Below the pieces are notes generated by a model, which made no database searches, was not told where the DNA came from, and worked only from the letters and a program-made list of their open reading frames with translations. A DNA stretch of 64,000 nt from Variovorax flavidus (GTDB lineage Bacteria > Pseudomonadota > Gammaproteobacteria > Burkholderiales > Burkholderiaceae_C), in NCBI RefSeq assembly GCF_030317145.1, contig NZ_JASZYE010000001.1, positions 1,178,001 to 1,242,000 of the forward strand, written 5' to 3'. Within the stretch, counting starts at the first letter, position 1; the number at the start of each line of letters is the position of its first letter. A program made the translations under genes and the position numbers. Shown here piece after piece: positions 1 to 8,059 of the stretch.

Positions 1-1
1 C

Positions 2-127
2 TTCCGCTGCAACCCGCGTTTCGAAACCTCCTCGCCGACCCTTCGCTGGATCGGCGAACGCATGTTCGTCGGCGTCGGCGTGCGGCATCCGGCGCAAGTG
101 GTGATGCGCTTCTTCGCTCTGCTCTAG
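2..127 (+). CDS. DUF3237 family protein, C-terminal fragment
   Basis: An open frame runs in from the left edge and stops at TAG 125-127, giving 41 residues. The fragment has the pattern Asn-Pro-Arg-Phe-Glu-Thr, then a Trp-containing stretch and a Val-Gly-Val-Gly strand. That pattern resembles the end of DUF3237 proteins, small beta-barrel proteins of unknown function that often sit in catabolic clusters. The start and most of the protein lie outside the window. The family assignment rests on a short stretch and is tentative. Confidence 0.5.
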   Translation, partial: FRCNPRFETSSPTLRWIGERMFVGVGVRHPAQVVMRFFALL

Positions 128-144
128 GTCCCCTGAGGCCTCCC

Positions 145-172
145 TGCGCGGGCATATCGCTCGGCCCGCGCA
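145..172 (+). terminator. GC-rich hairpin after the DUF3237 gene
   Basis: Half-sites TGCGCGGGC and GCCCGCGCA form a perfect 9-bp stem around a 10-base loop, 17 bases after the stop codon. No T-run follows, so it may be a weak or factor-assisted terminator, or only an RNA-stabilising hairpin. Confidence 0.35.
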
Positions 173-520
173 ATAGCGATTCCATGGTCCCGCGCCGCGC
201 CAACCGTGAAGCAATTCACGAAGGCGCTTTCCAAGCGGGCCCCGTGACTGTTCTTGCAGTCTTCTCAGACTATTCGTATTCCGCCCGTGCAGCGGAACTT
301 CTACAGTCCATTCATCCGAATTAGTAGTTCTTTTGATTTATCAAATTCCATTCAATTGGATGCGGTGAATTCAAAGTGGGCTCCCAGTCGAGCGCGGCCG
401 CGCGACCCAACGTTCATCGTCTTCACAACCGCGGGTGCCAGTACCAAGTGCGAATTTCGGCTTCCCAATTGACTTGTCGGTCAATTGTTTATTTGCAATT
501 TTCTTATCCAGGAAGAAATC
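173..520. other. AT-rich upstream region of the adhesin gene
   Basis: This gene-free stretch between the DUF3237 tail and the adhesin start is clearly more AT-rich than its surroundings between about 290 and 370 and again between 455 and 515. It carries a palindrome at 466-487 (listed separately) and a ribosome binding site AGGAAG just before the ATG at 521. Short open frames inside it show no recognisable protein. It most likely holds the adhesin promoter and its control sites. Confidence 0.6.
466..487. promoter_or_regulatory. Perfect palindrome in the adhesin promoter region
   Basis: Half-sites CAATTGAC and GTCAATTG are exact inverted copies separated by six bases (TTGTCG). The left half contains TTGACT at 469-474, a good -35 element, so a protein bound here would cover the promoter. 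The site ends 33 bases before the ATG at 521. It is a candidate operator; the regulator is unknown. Confidence 0.5.
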
Positions 521-3139
521 ATGAACAAGACTTTCAAAAGCGTTTGGTGCGAAGAAACCGGCACTTTTGTTGCCGCAGCCGAAATCAGCAAAGCCCGGGG
601 CAAGAAATCCTCCGGCCGTGTTCTTGCGACTGCACTGATCGCCGGCATCGTTTCCTTCGGCGGCGCAGCGCAAGCAGCGGACTACAGTCTGGAGAACCTC
701 AAGATCGTCGACGGCGTCGGCGGTGATGCGGTTGCATCGGGAGCCGGTTCGATCGCGCTAGGTACTGCCGCCAACGCGCAAGGTGCCACTGGGGGCGACT
801 ATTCGGCCATCGCCATCGGCTCCGGCGCCAAAGCGCTCGGGCAAGCCACGCTGTCGATCGGCGAGGCGTCCCAGGCCAACGGCAATCGCAGTTCGGCGAT
901 CGGCAACTCGTCCCAGGCCATCGGCATCAGCGCGTCTGCCTTCGGCACGGATGCCAAGGCGCTGTCCGACGGCGCGACGGCGCTCGGCTCCGGCGCCCAG
1001 GCCACCGGCGTGAATGCGGTGGCGGTGGGCCGCAATGCCGTTGCCTCGGACAATTCCGTTGCGCTGGGCAACGGCTCGACCACGACGGCCGATCTGGCCG
1101 CGCCGGCCTACCGGCCGGGCGCGACGGCGGTGTCAGGCATCGCATCGGCGGCGAACGGAGAAGTGTCGGTGGGCGCCGCGGGCGCGGAGCGTCGTGTCAC
1201 GAATGTGGCGGCCGGCGCTGCAGCCACGGACGCCGTGAACGTCAGCCAGTTGCAGTCGGAAGCCATCAAGTCCGACAACATCGGCATCAGCACGGCAACG
1301 GCGCTGGGCGGCGGCGCGACCTACAACCCGGACGGCACCATCACCGCACCGAGCTACTCCGTGGGCGGTACGACAGTAGGCGACGTGGGCGCGGCGATCA
1401 GCAGACTGGATGACGGCACTGCGCAGAACGCGACCGACATCGCCAGCCTCCAAGGCGATGTGACGAACCTGGACGGCCGCGTGACCCAGAACACGACCGA
1501 CTTCACCAACCTGCAGAACGGCTTGAACAACGGCGAAGTCGGCCTGGTCAAGCAGGATGCGACGACCAAGGCCATCACGGTGGCAGCCGACAAGGCTGGC
1601 ACGTCGGTGAACATCGCCGGCATGGACGGCGACCGCACGCTCAGCGGCGTGAAGGACGGTGCATTGGCTGCCGACAGCACCGAGGCCGTGAACGGCTCGC
1701 AGCTGTTCGCAACCAACGAGCGCATCGGCGTGGCCGAAGGCAACATCACCACCATCCAGGGCGATGTGTCGAACCTCGACGGCCGCGTGACCCAGAACAC
1801 GAGCGACATCAACAGCCTGCAGAACAGCTTGAACAACGGCGAAGTGGGCCTGGTCAAGCAGGATGCGACGACGCGCAGCATCACGGTGGCCAGGGACACC
1901 GACGGCACGATCGTCGATTTCAGCGACAAGGACGCGAAGGCTCGCACGCTCACCGGCGTCGCGAACGGCGCAGTTCTCCAGGACAGCAAGGAAGCCGTCA
2001 ACGGCGGCCAGTTGTTCGGCATGAGCACCTCGGTGGCCAATGCCCTGGGCGGTGATTCGAAGGTGCAGCCGGATGGCAGCCTCAGCGCACCGAACTTCTC
2101 GGTGGGCGGCACGACGGTCCACAGCGTAGGTGATGCGATCACCAATCTCGACGACCGCACGACGGCGAACTCCCAGAGCATCGACGAACTCACCCACAGC
2201 GTGAACAGCGGTTCGTTGGGCCTGGTGCAGCAGGACGAGACGACGCGCGACATCACGGTCGCCAGGGGCACCGACGGCGCGACGGTGGATTTCGCCGGTA
2301 CGGCCGGCTCGCGTGTCCTCACCGGCGTGGCCGCGGGCGCGGTCAACGCGACCAGCGTCGACGCCGTCAACGGCAGCCAGCTGTATGGCGTCAGCAACTC
2401 GGTAGCCAACGCGCTGGGAGGCGGCTCGACCGTTGCAGCAGATGGAAGCATCACTGCGCCGACGTACACCGTCAACGACACCACCTACGGCAGCGTCAAC
2501 GAGGCGCTGCAGGGCCTGGCGGGCAACATCAACAACAAGGGCTCGGGCACGACCCAGACGGTGGTCGAGAAGGTGATCGTCTCCGGCGAACCGAACGCGC
2601 AACTGGCCACGACGGGTGACGCCCCGGCAGTGGCTACCGGCGACAACGCCGCCGCCCTCGGTGCGGGTGCCGCGGCTTCGGCCAACAACAGCGTGGCGCT
2701 CGGCGCGGGCTCGACGACCGGCAATCGCGAGAACACGGTATCTGTCGGTTCGGCCGGCAACGAGCGTGCGATCGCCAACGTGGCGGATGCGGTGATGGCG
2801 ACCGACGCGGTCAACAAGCGGCAGCTCGATACGGCCGTCGAGAGTTCCCGCGCCTACACGGATCAGGCCATCGGCCAGGTGCAGGCCGAAATCGGGAGGG
2901 CACGGCGCGACTCCAACGCAGCCGCCGCCTCGTCGATGGCTGTTGCCAACCTGCCGCAGTCAATCATCCCGGGCAGGGGCATGGCTTCCGCCGCGGTGAG
3001 CAACATGGATGGCGAATCGGCCGTTGCCGTCGGCATCTCCAAGGTGGCCGACAGCGGCCGCTGGGTCACCAAGCTGTCCGGGACGGTCAACACGCGCGGC
3101 AATGTCGGCGTCGGCGCAGGCATCGGGTTCCACTGGTAA
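521..3139 (+). CDS. Trimeric autotransporter adhesin (YadA/Hia type)
   Basis: The 872-residue protein begins with an extended signal peptide region (MNKTFKSVWCEETGTF..., residues 1 to about 55, ending near AQA-A). A YadA-like beta-roll head follows, built from Gly/Ala/Ser repeats of the S-x-A-x-G type. Next come neck motifs containing ATDAVN(V/K)xQL and stalk modules with AVNGSQL. The end is a YadA membrane-anchor domain closing with Phe-His-Trp. Members of this family trimerise in the outer membrane and mediate adhesion, autoagglutination or biofilm. The ATG at 521 was chosen because AGGAAG lies 7-8 bases upstream and the signal region starts exactly there; an upstream in-frame start at 485 lacks this. 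Two stalk segments repeat at a 102-residue period (from nt 1454 and nt 1760). The ligand is unknown. Confidence 0.95.
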   Translation: MNKTFKSVWCEETGTFVAAAEISKARGKKSSGRVLATALIAGIVSFGGAAQAADYSLENLKIVDGVGGDAVASGAGSIALGTAANAQGATGGDYSAIAIGSGAKALGQATLSIGEASQANGNRSSAIGNSSQAIGISASAFGTDAKALSDGATALGSGAQATGVNAVAVGRNAVASDNSVALGNGSTTTADLAAPAYRPGATAVSGIASAANGEVSVGAAGAERRVTNVAAGAAATDAVNVSQLQSEAIKSDNIGISTATALGGGATYNPDGTITAPSYSVGGTTVGDVGAAISRLDDGTAQNATDIASLQGDVTNLDGRVTQNTTDFTNLQNGLNNGEVGLVKQDATTKAITVAADKAGTSVNIAGMDGDRTLSGVKDGALAADSTEAVNGSQLFATNERIGVAEGNITTIQGDVSNLDGRVTQNTSDINSLQNSLNNGEVGLVKQDATTRSITVARDTDGTIVDFSDKDAKARTLTGVANGAVLQDSKEAVNGGQLFGMSTSVANALGGDSKVQPDGSLSAPNFSVGGTTVHSVGDAITNLDDRTTANSQSIDELTHSVNSGSLGLVQQDETTRDITVARGTDGATVDFAGTAGSRVLTGVAAGAVNATSVDAVNGSQLYGVSNSVANALGGGSTVAADGSITAPTYTVNDTTYGSVNEALQGLAGNINNKGSGTTQTVVEKVIVSGEPNAQLATTGDAPAVATGDNAAALGAGAAASANNSVALGAGSTTGNRENTVSVGSAGNERAIANVADAVMATDAVNKRQLDTAVESSRAYTDQAIGQVQAEIGRARRDSNAAAASSMAVANLPQSIIPGRGMASAAVSNMDGESAVAVGISKVADSGRWVTKLSGTVNTRGNVGVGAGIGFHW
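1454..1875 (+). repeat. Direct repeat of adhesin stalk module (period 306 bp)
   Basis: The segment starting at 1454 (coding GDVTNLDGRVTQNT) and the segment starting at 1760 (coding GDVSNLDGRVTQNT) are nearly the same for about 115 bases, through LNNGEVGLVKQDATT. The distance is 306 bp, exactly 102 codons. A third, more diverged copy of the GLVxQDxTT part lies near 2218. Such repeats let the stalk change length by recombination without a frameshift. Confidence 0.8.
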
Positions 3140-3168
3140 GCCGAATCCGAGCGGACGTCCGGTCCCCG

Positions 3169-4035
3169 TCAACCTCCGCCGAAACGATAGAAGTCTTGCG
3201 GGTTGTGTACCAGCAGGCGTTCGCGCAGTTCGGGATCGGGCGCGATGCGCGACAGGGCATCGACGAGAACGCCGTCGTCGGGAACATGGTCATGAAGCGG
3301 ATGCGGCCAGTCGGTGCCCCAGAAACAGCGCTCCGGGAAGTCGCGAACGAGCCTCTGCGCGATCGCCACGCCGTCGGCATAGTCCGTCGCACGTGAAATG
3401 CGGTCCACGCCGCTCACCTTGACCCGGAACAACGGATCTTGCATCAGCGCGTGCAGCGCGAGGAAGTCAGGATGCGCGGTGCCTGCCGAGGCGTCCACGC
3501 GTGCCATGTGGTCGATCACCACCGGCACGGCACTGCGCGCCAGCGGCGGCGCGAGTTCGTGGATCAGGCCTCGTTCGAAGTGCACCTGCAAGTGCATGTC
3601 CAGCGGTTCCAGGCGGCGGCTGAACGCGACGACGCTTTCCACGTCGAATCCGGCGTGCGAATTCCTCGCGAAATTGAAGCGCACGCCCCGGAAGCCGACG
3701 GACGCCAGCCGCGCCAGTTCGTCGTCAGCCACGTCGAGCGGGAGCAGTGCCACGCCAAGATAGTTGCCACCGCCGGCCGCGATGGCGTCCTCCACCACGC
3801 GGTTGTCGTGTCCATGGCAGAGCGACTGCACGATCACGCAGCGCTCGATGCCAAGGTGCCGGTGCAGCGCGAACAGGGTTTCCTTGGGGGCATCGGCCGG
3901 CGTGAACCCGCGGCCTTCCGCGAAGGGGAAACGCCTCGACGGCCCGAACACGTGGACGTGCGCGTCGCAAGCGCCGGCCGGCAGCCGAACCCGCGGCGTG
4001 GAGGGATGCGGGTTGTAGGTGAGCGTCGGCTCCAT
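3169..4035 (-). CDS. Amidohydrolase family protein, 2-pyrone-4,6-dicarboxylate hydrolase-like
   Basis: A 288-residue TIM-barrel metal-dependent hydrolase. Visible motifs are DAHVHVFG with His26 and His28, a central VVIDHMAR, and GTDWPHP near the end, typical of the amidohydrolase-2 group that includes LigI, which opens 2-pyrone-4,6-dicarboxylate in lignin-derived aromatic degradation. Relatives also act on other lactones, so the substrate is not certain and no lig or pmd genes lie nearby. The ATG at 4035 gives the normal family length; a longer frame reaching back to 4281 would run into rlmB and looks noncoding. It lies 20 bp downstream of rlmB on the same strand and is probably co-transcribed. 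Its stop faces the adhesin stop 29 bp away. Confidence 0.85.
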   Translation of the reverse strand: MEPTLTYNPHPSTPRVRLPAGACDAHVHVFGPSRRFPFAEGRGFTPADAPKETLFALHRHLGIERCVIVQSLCHGHDNRVVEDAIAAGGGNYLGVALLPLDVADDELARLASVGFRGVRFNFARNSHAGFDVESVVAFSRRLEPLDMHLQVHFERGLIHELAPPLARSAVPVVIDHMARVDASAGTAHPDFLALHALMQDPLFRVKVSGVDRISRATDYADGVAIAQRLVRDFPERCFWGTDWPHPLHDHVPDDGVLVDALSRIAPDPELRERLLVHNPQDFYRFGGG

Positions 4036-4055
4036 CGAAACCGCCCGAATCGATC

Positions 4056-4802
4056 TCAGCCCAGCCGCTGGCGCATCGCCTCGTAGAGGCACACGCCGCT
4101 CGCCACCGACACGTTGAGGCTTTCGACTGCACCGGCCATCGGGATGCTCACCAACTCGTCGCAGGTCTTGCGCGTGAGTTGCCGCATGCCCTCGCCCTCG
4201 GCGCCGAGCACCATCGCCAGCGGACGCTTCAGGTCGCACTGGTAGAGCGTGCCGGGTGCGTCGTCGCTGGTGCCCACGCACCAGATGTTGCGTTCCTTGA
4301 GTTCGCCGAGGGTGCGCGCGAGATTCGTCACCATGAAGTACGGCACCGTCTCGGCCGCGCCGCTCGCCACCTTGGCCACGGTCGCGTTGATGCCGGCCGC
4401 ATGGTCCTTGGGAGCGATCACCGCATGCGCGCCCGCGCCGTCGGCGACGCGCAGGCAGGCGCCGAGATTGTGCGGATCGGTCACGCCGTCGAGCACCAGC
4501 AGCAGAGGCACGGTGCCGGCGGCTTCGAGGCCTTCGAGCAGTTCGTCAAGCGAATGGGTCTGGGGAATGGGCTCTACGCGTGCGACCACGCCCTGATGGC
4601 CATGGCTGCCGGCGAGCTTGGCGAGGCGCAAGCCATCGGCCTCGATCAGGCGGACACCGGCCTCCTGGGCACGGGCGACGAACTGCCGCATGCGTGCGTC
4701 GCGCCGGCTGGCGTCGAAGAGCACCTCGATCACCGATTTCGGCGCGGTCTTGATACGCACGCCCACGGCGTGAAAGCCGAAGATCACTTTGGGGGAAGAC
4801 AT
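4056..4802 (-). CDS. rlmB: 23S rRNA (guanosine-2'-O-)-methyltransferase RlmB
   Basis: A 248-residue SpoU-family (SPOUT) methyltransferase. The N-terminal substrate-binding part begins at FGFHAVGVRIK. The knotted catalytic domain shows the three SpoU motifs: LDGVTDPHNLGACLRVADG (about 104-122), VLGAEGEGM (about 196) and IPMAGAVESLNVSVASG (about 220-236). RlmB methylates G2251 of 23S rRNA at the peptidyl-transferase centre using S-adenosylmethionine. Length and motifs match the family. The start ATG at 4802 leaves a short gap to the small membrane-protein gene upstream. Confidence 0.95.
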   Translation of the reverse strand: MSSPKVIFGFHAVGVRIKTAPKSVIEVLFDASRRDARMRQFVARAQEAGVRLIEADGLRLAKLAGSHGHQGVVARVEPIPQTHSLDELLEGLEAAGTVPLLLVLDGVTDPHNLGACLRVADGAGAHAVIAPKDHAAGINATVAKVASGAAETVPYFMVTNLARTLGELKERNIWCVGTSDDAPGTLYQCDLKRPLAMVLGAEGEGMRQLTRKTCDELVSIPMAGAVESLNVSVASGVCLYEAMRQRLG

Positions 4803-4839
4803 CGGGGGATTATCGAGCCCCCGGCCGGCCGTACAGCCT

Positions 4840-5028
4840 TCAGAGCCGATTGGTGATGTAGAGCAGGATCAGCAAGACCACGACCGCTGCCACGACCGCA
4901 GCGATCCATCTGCTGGCCTTACTTCGCCGCGGATGATGATGAACGCCGGTCGGAGGCCCGCTGCGGGGCGCCAGCCCGCCGAAGGCCGTGTCGTCTTCCT
5001 CGTCGATACCGGGTCGCGGCTTCTGCAT
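4840..5028 (-). CDS. Small single-pass membrane protein, unknown
   Basis: A 62-residue protein. The first 38 residues are polar and contain a His/Pro/Arg-rich patch; residues from about 41 to the end form one hydrophobic helix (WIAAVVAAVVVLLILLYITN). This is the layout of a C-terminally anchored inner-membrane peptide. I do not recognise the family. It lies between the ybbA-like gene and rlmB on the same strand, 60 bp after the former and 37 bp before the latter, so it may be part of that transcript. Supported by the start codon, position and clear membrane helix; no function proposed. Confidence 0.6.
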   Translation of the reverse strand: MQKPRPGIDEEDDTAFGGLAPRSGPPTGVHHHPRRSKASRWIAAVVAAVVVLLILLYITNRL

Positions 5029-5088
5029 GGCAATGTCCCCTTGCGATGCGTGGAGGCCGCCCGTGCGGCCCGCCGTCCGAAAAAGCGC

Positions 5089-5799
5089 TCAGGCGCCGTG
5101 ACCGTCGAGCGCCACGCGGCCGGCCTCGATCGTGATCCGCCGCTCGCACCGCTCGGCAATACCCCGGTCGTGCGTGACGAGCACGAGGGTCGTGCCCAGT
5201 TCGCGGTTGAGATCAAACATCAGTTTCATCACCTGCTCGCCCGTTGCAAAGTCGAGACTGCCTGTTGGCTCGTCAGCCAGCAGCAATGCGGGTTGTACGA
5301 CAAAAGCGCGTGCCAGCGCCACCCGCTGTTGCTCGCCGCCGGAGAGCACCTTGGGGTAGTGGCCCAGCCGCTGGCCCAGGCCGACGCGGCCGAGCATCTC
5401 GGTCGCGGCCTTGCGCGCATCCTTGCGGTCGGCCAGTTCGAGTGGCAGCATCACGTTTTCGAGCGCGCTCAGGTTGCCGAGCAGCTGGAAACTCTGGAAC
5501 ACGAAGCCGACCTTCTGGGCGCGCAGGGCCGCACGCTCGTCTTCGTCGATCGCGAACAGATCCTCCCCGGCGAGCTTCACGGTGCCGCGCGTGGGCGTGT
5601 CCAGGCCCGCGACGATCGACAGCAGCGTGCTCTTGCCCGAGCCTGAAGCGCCGACGATGGCAGCCGTCTCTTTCGCGCCCAGCGTGAAATGGATGTCCTG
5701 CAGAATGTCCAGCGTTCCGGTGGAGTCGGTGACGGACTTGAAGACATGCTCGACGGCCACAATGGGTTCGGAGCGGCCATCGGTTTGGATTGAGGACAT
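5089..5799 (-). CDS. ABC transporter ATP-binding protein (YbbA/LolD-like)
   Basis: A 236-residue ATPase with Walker A GASGSGKST (about 51-59), Q-loop FVFQSFQLL, signature LSGGEQQRVALARA, Walker B LLLADEPTGSLD and a switch His in LVTHD. The class is the MacB/LolD/FtsE type used with FtsX-like permeases. The divergent neighbour is a TesA-type GDSL esterase, the same arrangement as ybbA and tesA in E. coli, which makes YbbA the best match. In E. coli the permease gene ybbP lies next to ybbA; none is seen here, so the ATPase must use a partner elsewhere. Starts of the two divergent genes are only 16 bp apart, so their promoters overlap their coding ends. Confidence 0.85.
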   Translation of the reverse strand: MSSIQTDGRSEPIVAVEHVFKSVTDSTGTLDILQDIHFTLGAKETAAIVGASGSGKSTLLSIVAGLDTPTRGTVKLAGEDLFAIDEDERAALRAQKVGFVFQSFQLLGNLSALENVMLPLELADRKDARKAATEMLGRVGLGQRLGHYPKVLSGGEQQRVALARAFVVQPALLLADEPTGSLDFATGEQVMKLMFDLNRELGTTLVLVTHDRGIAERCERRITIEAGRVALDGHGA

Positions 5800-5815
5800 T
5801 GAAAGGTTTGTCGTG

Positions 5816-6466
5816 GTGAATCGACGTCACTTTATCTTGAGCGGCGCGCTGGTCGGCAGCGGGGGGTCATGGATCGCGGCGCAGGCCCAGGCCGCGACCG
5901 CCAGAAAGCCCGTGATCCTGATCCTCGGCGATTCGCTTTCGGCCGAATACGGCCTCAAGCGCGGAGACGGCTGGGTGCCACTGCTGGAAAAACGCCTCGC
6001 CGACCAGAAGGTCACGGCCACCGTGATCAACGCCAGCATCAGCGGCGACACCACGTCCGGCGGCCGGGCGCGGCTGCCCAACCTGCTCACGCAGCATCAG
6101 CCGACGCATGTGGTGCTCGAACTGGGCGCGAACGACGCATTGCGCGGCCTGCCGCTGGCAAGCACCGAAGACAACCTGCTGCAGATGACCAAGGCCGCGC
6201 AGGCCGCGGGCGCCCAGGTGCTGATCGTGGGAATCCAGGTGCCGCCCAATTACGGCAGCGACTACACCCGGCGCTTCGAGGCGCTCTTCGCCAAGGTGGC
6301 AGGCGCGACCAAGGCACCGCTCGTGCCCTTCCTGCTCAAGGGGGTGGCCGATAGTCCGGATGCGGCCATGCTGTTCCAGGCGGATCGGATCCATCCGACG
6401 GCGGCCGCGCAACCGCGCATGCTCGACAACGTGTGGCCGACGCTGCGCAAGCTGCTGCCCAAGTAG
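5816..6466 (+). CDS. tesA: Periplasmic GDSL esterase/thioesterase TesA
   Basis: A 216-residue SGNH hydrolase with block I ILGDSLSAEYG (catalytic Ser in GDSL), block II Gly in SISGDTTSGG, block III GAND (Asn) and block V DRIHP (Asp/His). TesA enzymes hydrolyse acyl-CoA, lysophospholipids and small esters in the periplasm. The N-terminus, NRRHFILSG then a hydrophobic stretch ending AQAQA-A, looks like a signal peptide with a twin-arginine-like motif. The start is GTG at 5816, or GTG at 5813 one codon earlier; GAAAGG at 5801-5806 suits either. The gene is divergent from the ybbA-like ATPase and ends at a strong terminator. Confidence 0.88.
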   Translation: MNRRHFILSGALVGSGGSWIAAQAQAATARKPVILILGDSLSAEYGLKRGDGWVPLLEKRLADQKVTATVINASISGDTTSGGRARLPNLLTQHQPTHVVLELGANDALRGLPLASTEDNLLQMTKAAQAAGAQVLIVGIQVPPNYGSDYTRRFEALFAKVAGATKAPLVPFLLKGVADSPDAAMLFQADRIHPTAAAQPRMLDNVWPTLRKLLPK

Positions 6467-6484
6467 CGGACTGGCGACCCAAAC

Positions 6485-6522
6485 AAAAAGCCGCCGCAGG
6501 CCCGGGCCGCGGCGGCTTCTTC
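6485..6522. terminator. Bidirectional rho-independent terminator
   Basis: AAGCCGCCGC (6488-6497) and GCGGCGGCTT (6509-6518) form a perfect 10-bp stem; the loop is itself the palindrome GGCCCGGGCC plus one A. TTCTTCTT follows on the plus strand and AAACAAAAA precedes it, giving a T-rich tail on the minus strand. It lies between convergent tesA and the 6544-6747 gene and can serve both. Confidence 0.85.
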
Positions 6523-6543
6523 TTGATCGTTGATGAAAACGGC

Positions 6544-6747
6544 TCAGCCGTTCTTGGTGGGCAGTTCCGGAACGGTCGGCGGGTCGCGTTCCAGCGAGGC
6601 CACGTCGGTTTCCGGATCGCCCGGGGCGAGCCCATCGCTGCTGGGCATGAGCTTGCGGTTGGCTTTCTCCCTCAGCTTGTCTTCCTTTTTCTTCTTCTTT
6701 GCCAGTTCCTTCTGGCGCTTTTCATAGCCGTAATTTGGTGTTGCCAC
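6544..6747 (-). CDS. Small Lys-rich conserved protein
   Basis: A 67-residue protein that opens with MATPNYGYEKRQKELAKKKKK and then turns acidic and Pro-rich. The first half should form a very basic helix, the second half is probably disordered. The start is GTG at 6747, chosen because AAGGAG sits 5 bases upstream. It resembles short proteins I recall from many Burkholderiales with no assigned role; nucleic-acid or ribosome binding would suit the charge but is only inference. It ends at the strong convergent terminator shared with tesA. Confidence 0.7.
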   Translation of the reverse strand: MATPNYGYEKRQKELAKKKKKEDKLREKANRKLMPSSDGLAPGDPETDVASLERDPPTVPELPTKNG

Positions 6748-6817
6748 TGCTTCTCCTTCGGGCGAGGCAGTCAGGGTGACTGCGCGTGGTCAGACTGTAC
6801 GCGATAACCGCCGGCTC

Positions 6818-8011
6818 TCAGAGCGCCGCGAAGGCCTGTTCGAGGTCGGCGCGCAGGTCTTCCGCGTCCTCCAGACCGATCGAAAACCGAACCAGCGTGC
6901 CCTTGTGCGGCCACTTGGCAACGCTCGCGTCGCGCATGAGGCCGATGTCATAAGGCACGACCAGGCTGATCGGCCCGCCCCACGAATAGCCGAGCCGGAA
7001 AAGTTCCAGGCTGTCGCAAAAGCGGTCGACCTGTTCGGTGCCATAGCGGTCGTCGAACACCACCGAGAACAGGCCGGCCGCCAGGTCGGTGGCGCCGCAG
7101 AGCCTCAGCCAGTGCGCATGACCCGGCGAGCCTTCGAGCGCGGGGTGCAGCACTTGCGCGATCTCGGCTCGGCCTTCGAGCCAGCGGGCCAGTTCGCGCG
7201 CGCTGCGGTCGTGCGCCTGGTAGCGCAACGCGATGCTGGGCAGAGAACGCAAGAGGGTCTCCACATCGCCGACGCCGATGCCGAACCCCATGCGCATGTG
7301 CGTGAGCTTGATCGCGCGATGCAGGCGCTCGTCGCGCGTCACCACGCTGCCCATCAGCACGTCGCCGCCGCCGCTGGGGTACTTGGTGAGCGCCTGGATG
7401 GAGATGTCGACGCCCTGCCCGCTGCCGTTGAAATCGAAAGGTGCGAAGGCCAGCCCTGCCCCCCAGGTGTTGTCGAGTGCGGTGATGACGCCGCGCGCGC
7501 GGCAGACGCCCACGAGTGCGGGCAGGTCCGGGAATTCCATCGTGACCGAGCCGGCGGCCTCCACCCAGACCAGCTTGGTCCGGCTCGACAGCTTGGCGGC
7601 GAGGTCCGCCGGATTCATCGCGTCGTAGAGCCGATGGGTGATGCCGAAATTTGCCAGTTCGCCGTTTGCCAGCGCCTTGTTGGGGCCGTAGGCGTTGTCG
7701 GGGATCAGCACCTCGTCACCGGCCTTGAGCAACGCGAAGCAGACGAGCGCGATCGCCGCGAGGCCACTGGGCACCAGCAGGCACTCGCTGCCGCCTTCCA
7801 GCGTGGCGAGGCGCTCTTCGAGCGTGAAGGTGGTGGGTGTCCCGTGCAGGCCGTAGGTGTAGCCGGCCTTGGTCTTCCAGTCTCGCGCGCGCATCGCGGC
7901 GACGTCGGCGAAGAACACGGTGGAGGCCTTGTACACGCCGCGCTGGGGTGCCGCGAAGTTCGCAGGGGGGGTGTACGGATGGTGGATCAGGTCGGTGATG
8001 GGCTTTCGCAT
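6818..8011 (-). CDS. metC: Cystathionine beta-lyase (Cys/Met PLP enzyme)
   Basis: A 397-residue fold-type I PLP enzyme of the Cys/Met metabolism family. Visible are the cofactor-phosphate loop PSGLAAI (81-87), Asp180 in ITALDNTWGAG that pairs with the pyridine nitrogen, and the Schiff-base Lys210 in ALTKYPSGGGD. The sequence is closest to the MetC cystathionine beta-lyase branch, which cleaves cystathionine to homocysteine, pyruvate and ammonia; cysteine desulfhydrase or methionine gamma-lyase activity cannot be excluded. No methionine genes flank it. The start ATG at 8011 is divergent from, and very close to, the AraC-type regulator, so the two probably share a control region. Confidence 0.85.
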   Translation of the reverse strand: MRKPITDLIHHPYTPPANFAAPQRGVYKASTVFFADVAAMRARDWKTKAGYTYGLHGTPTTFTLEERLATLEGGSECLLVPSGLAAIALVCFALLKAGDEVLIPDNAYGPNKALANGELANFGITHRLYDAMNPADLAAKLSSRTKLVWVEAAGSVTMEFPDLPALVGVCRARGVITALDNTWGAGLAFAPFDFNGSGQGVDISIQALTKYPSGGGDVLMGSVVTRDERLHRAIKLTHMRMGFGIGVGDVETLLRSLPSIALRYQAHDRSARELARWLEGRAEIAQVLHPALEGSPGHAHWLRLCGATDLAAGLFSVVFDDRYGTEQVDRFCDSLELFRLGYSWGGPISLVVPYDIGLMRDASVAKWPHKGTLVRFSIGLEDAEDLRADLEQAFAAL

Positions 8012-8059
8012 GCCTCCATGCTAGTCGACCCGATCGCCGGGTCGGCACACAATGCACGG

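Noticed and set aside
485..520. Upstream start for the adhesin at 485
   Set aside because: The extended signal peptide region begins exactly at ATG 521, which has the ribosome site; the extra residues would spoil the signal.
1133..2602. Long open frame of 489 codons antisense to the adhesin
   Set aside because: It reads the repetitive, GC-rich adhesin gene backwards, shows no domain, and has composition typical of antisense frames in such genes. The sense gene is unambiguous.
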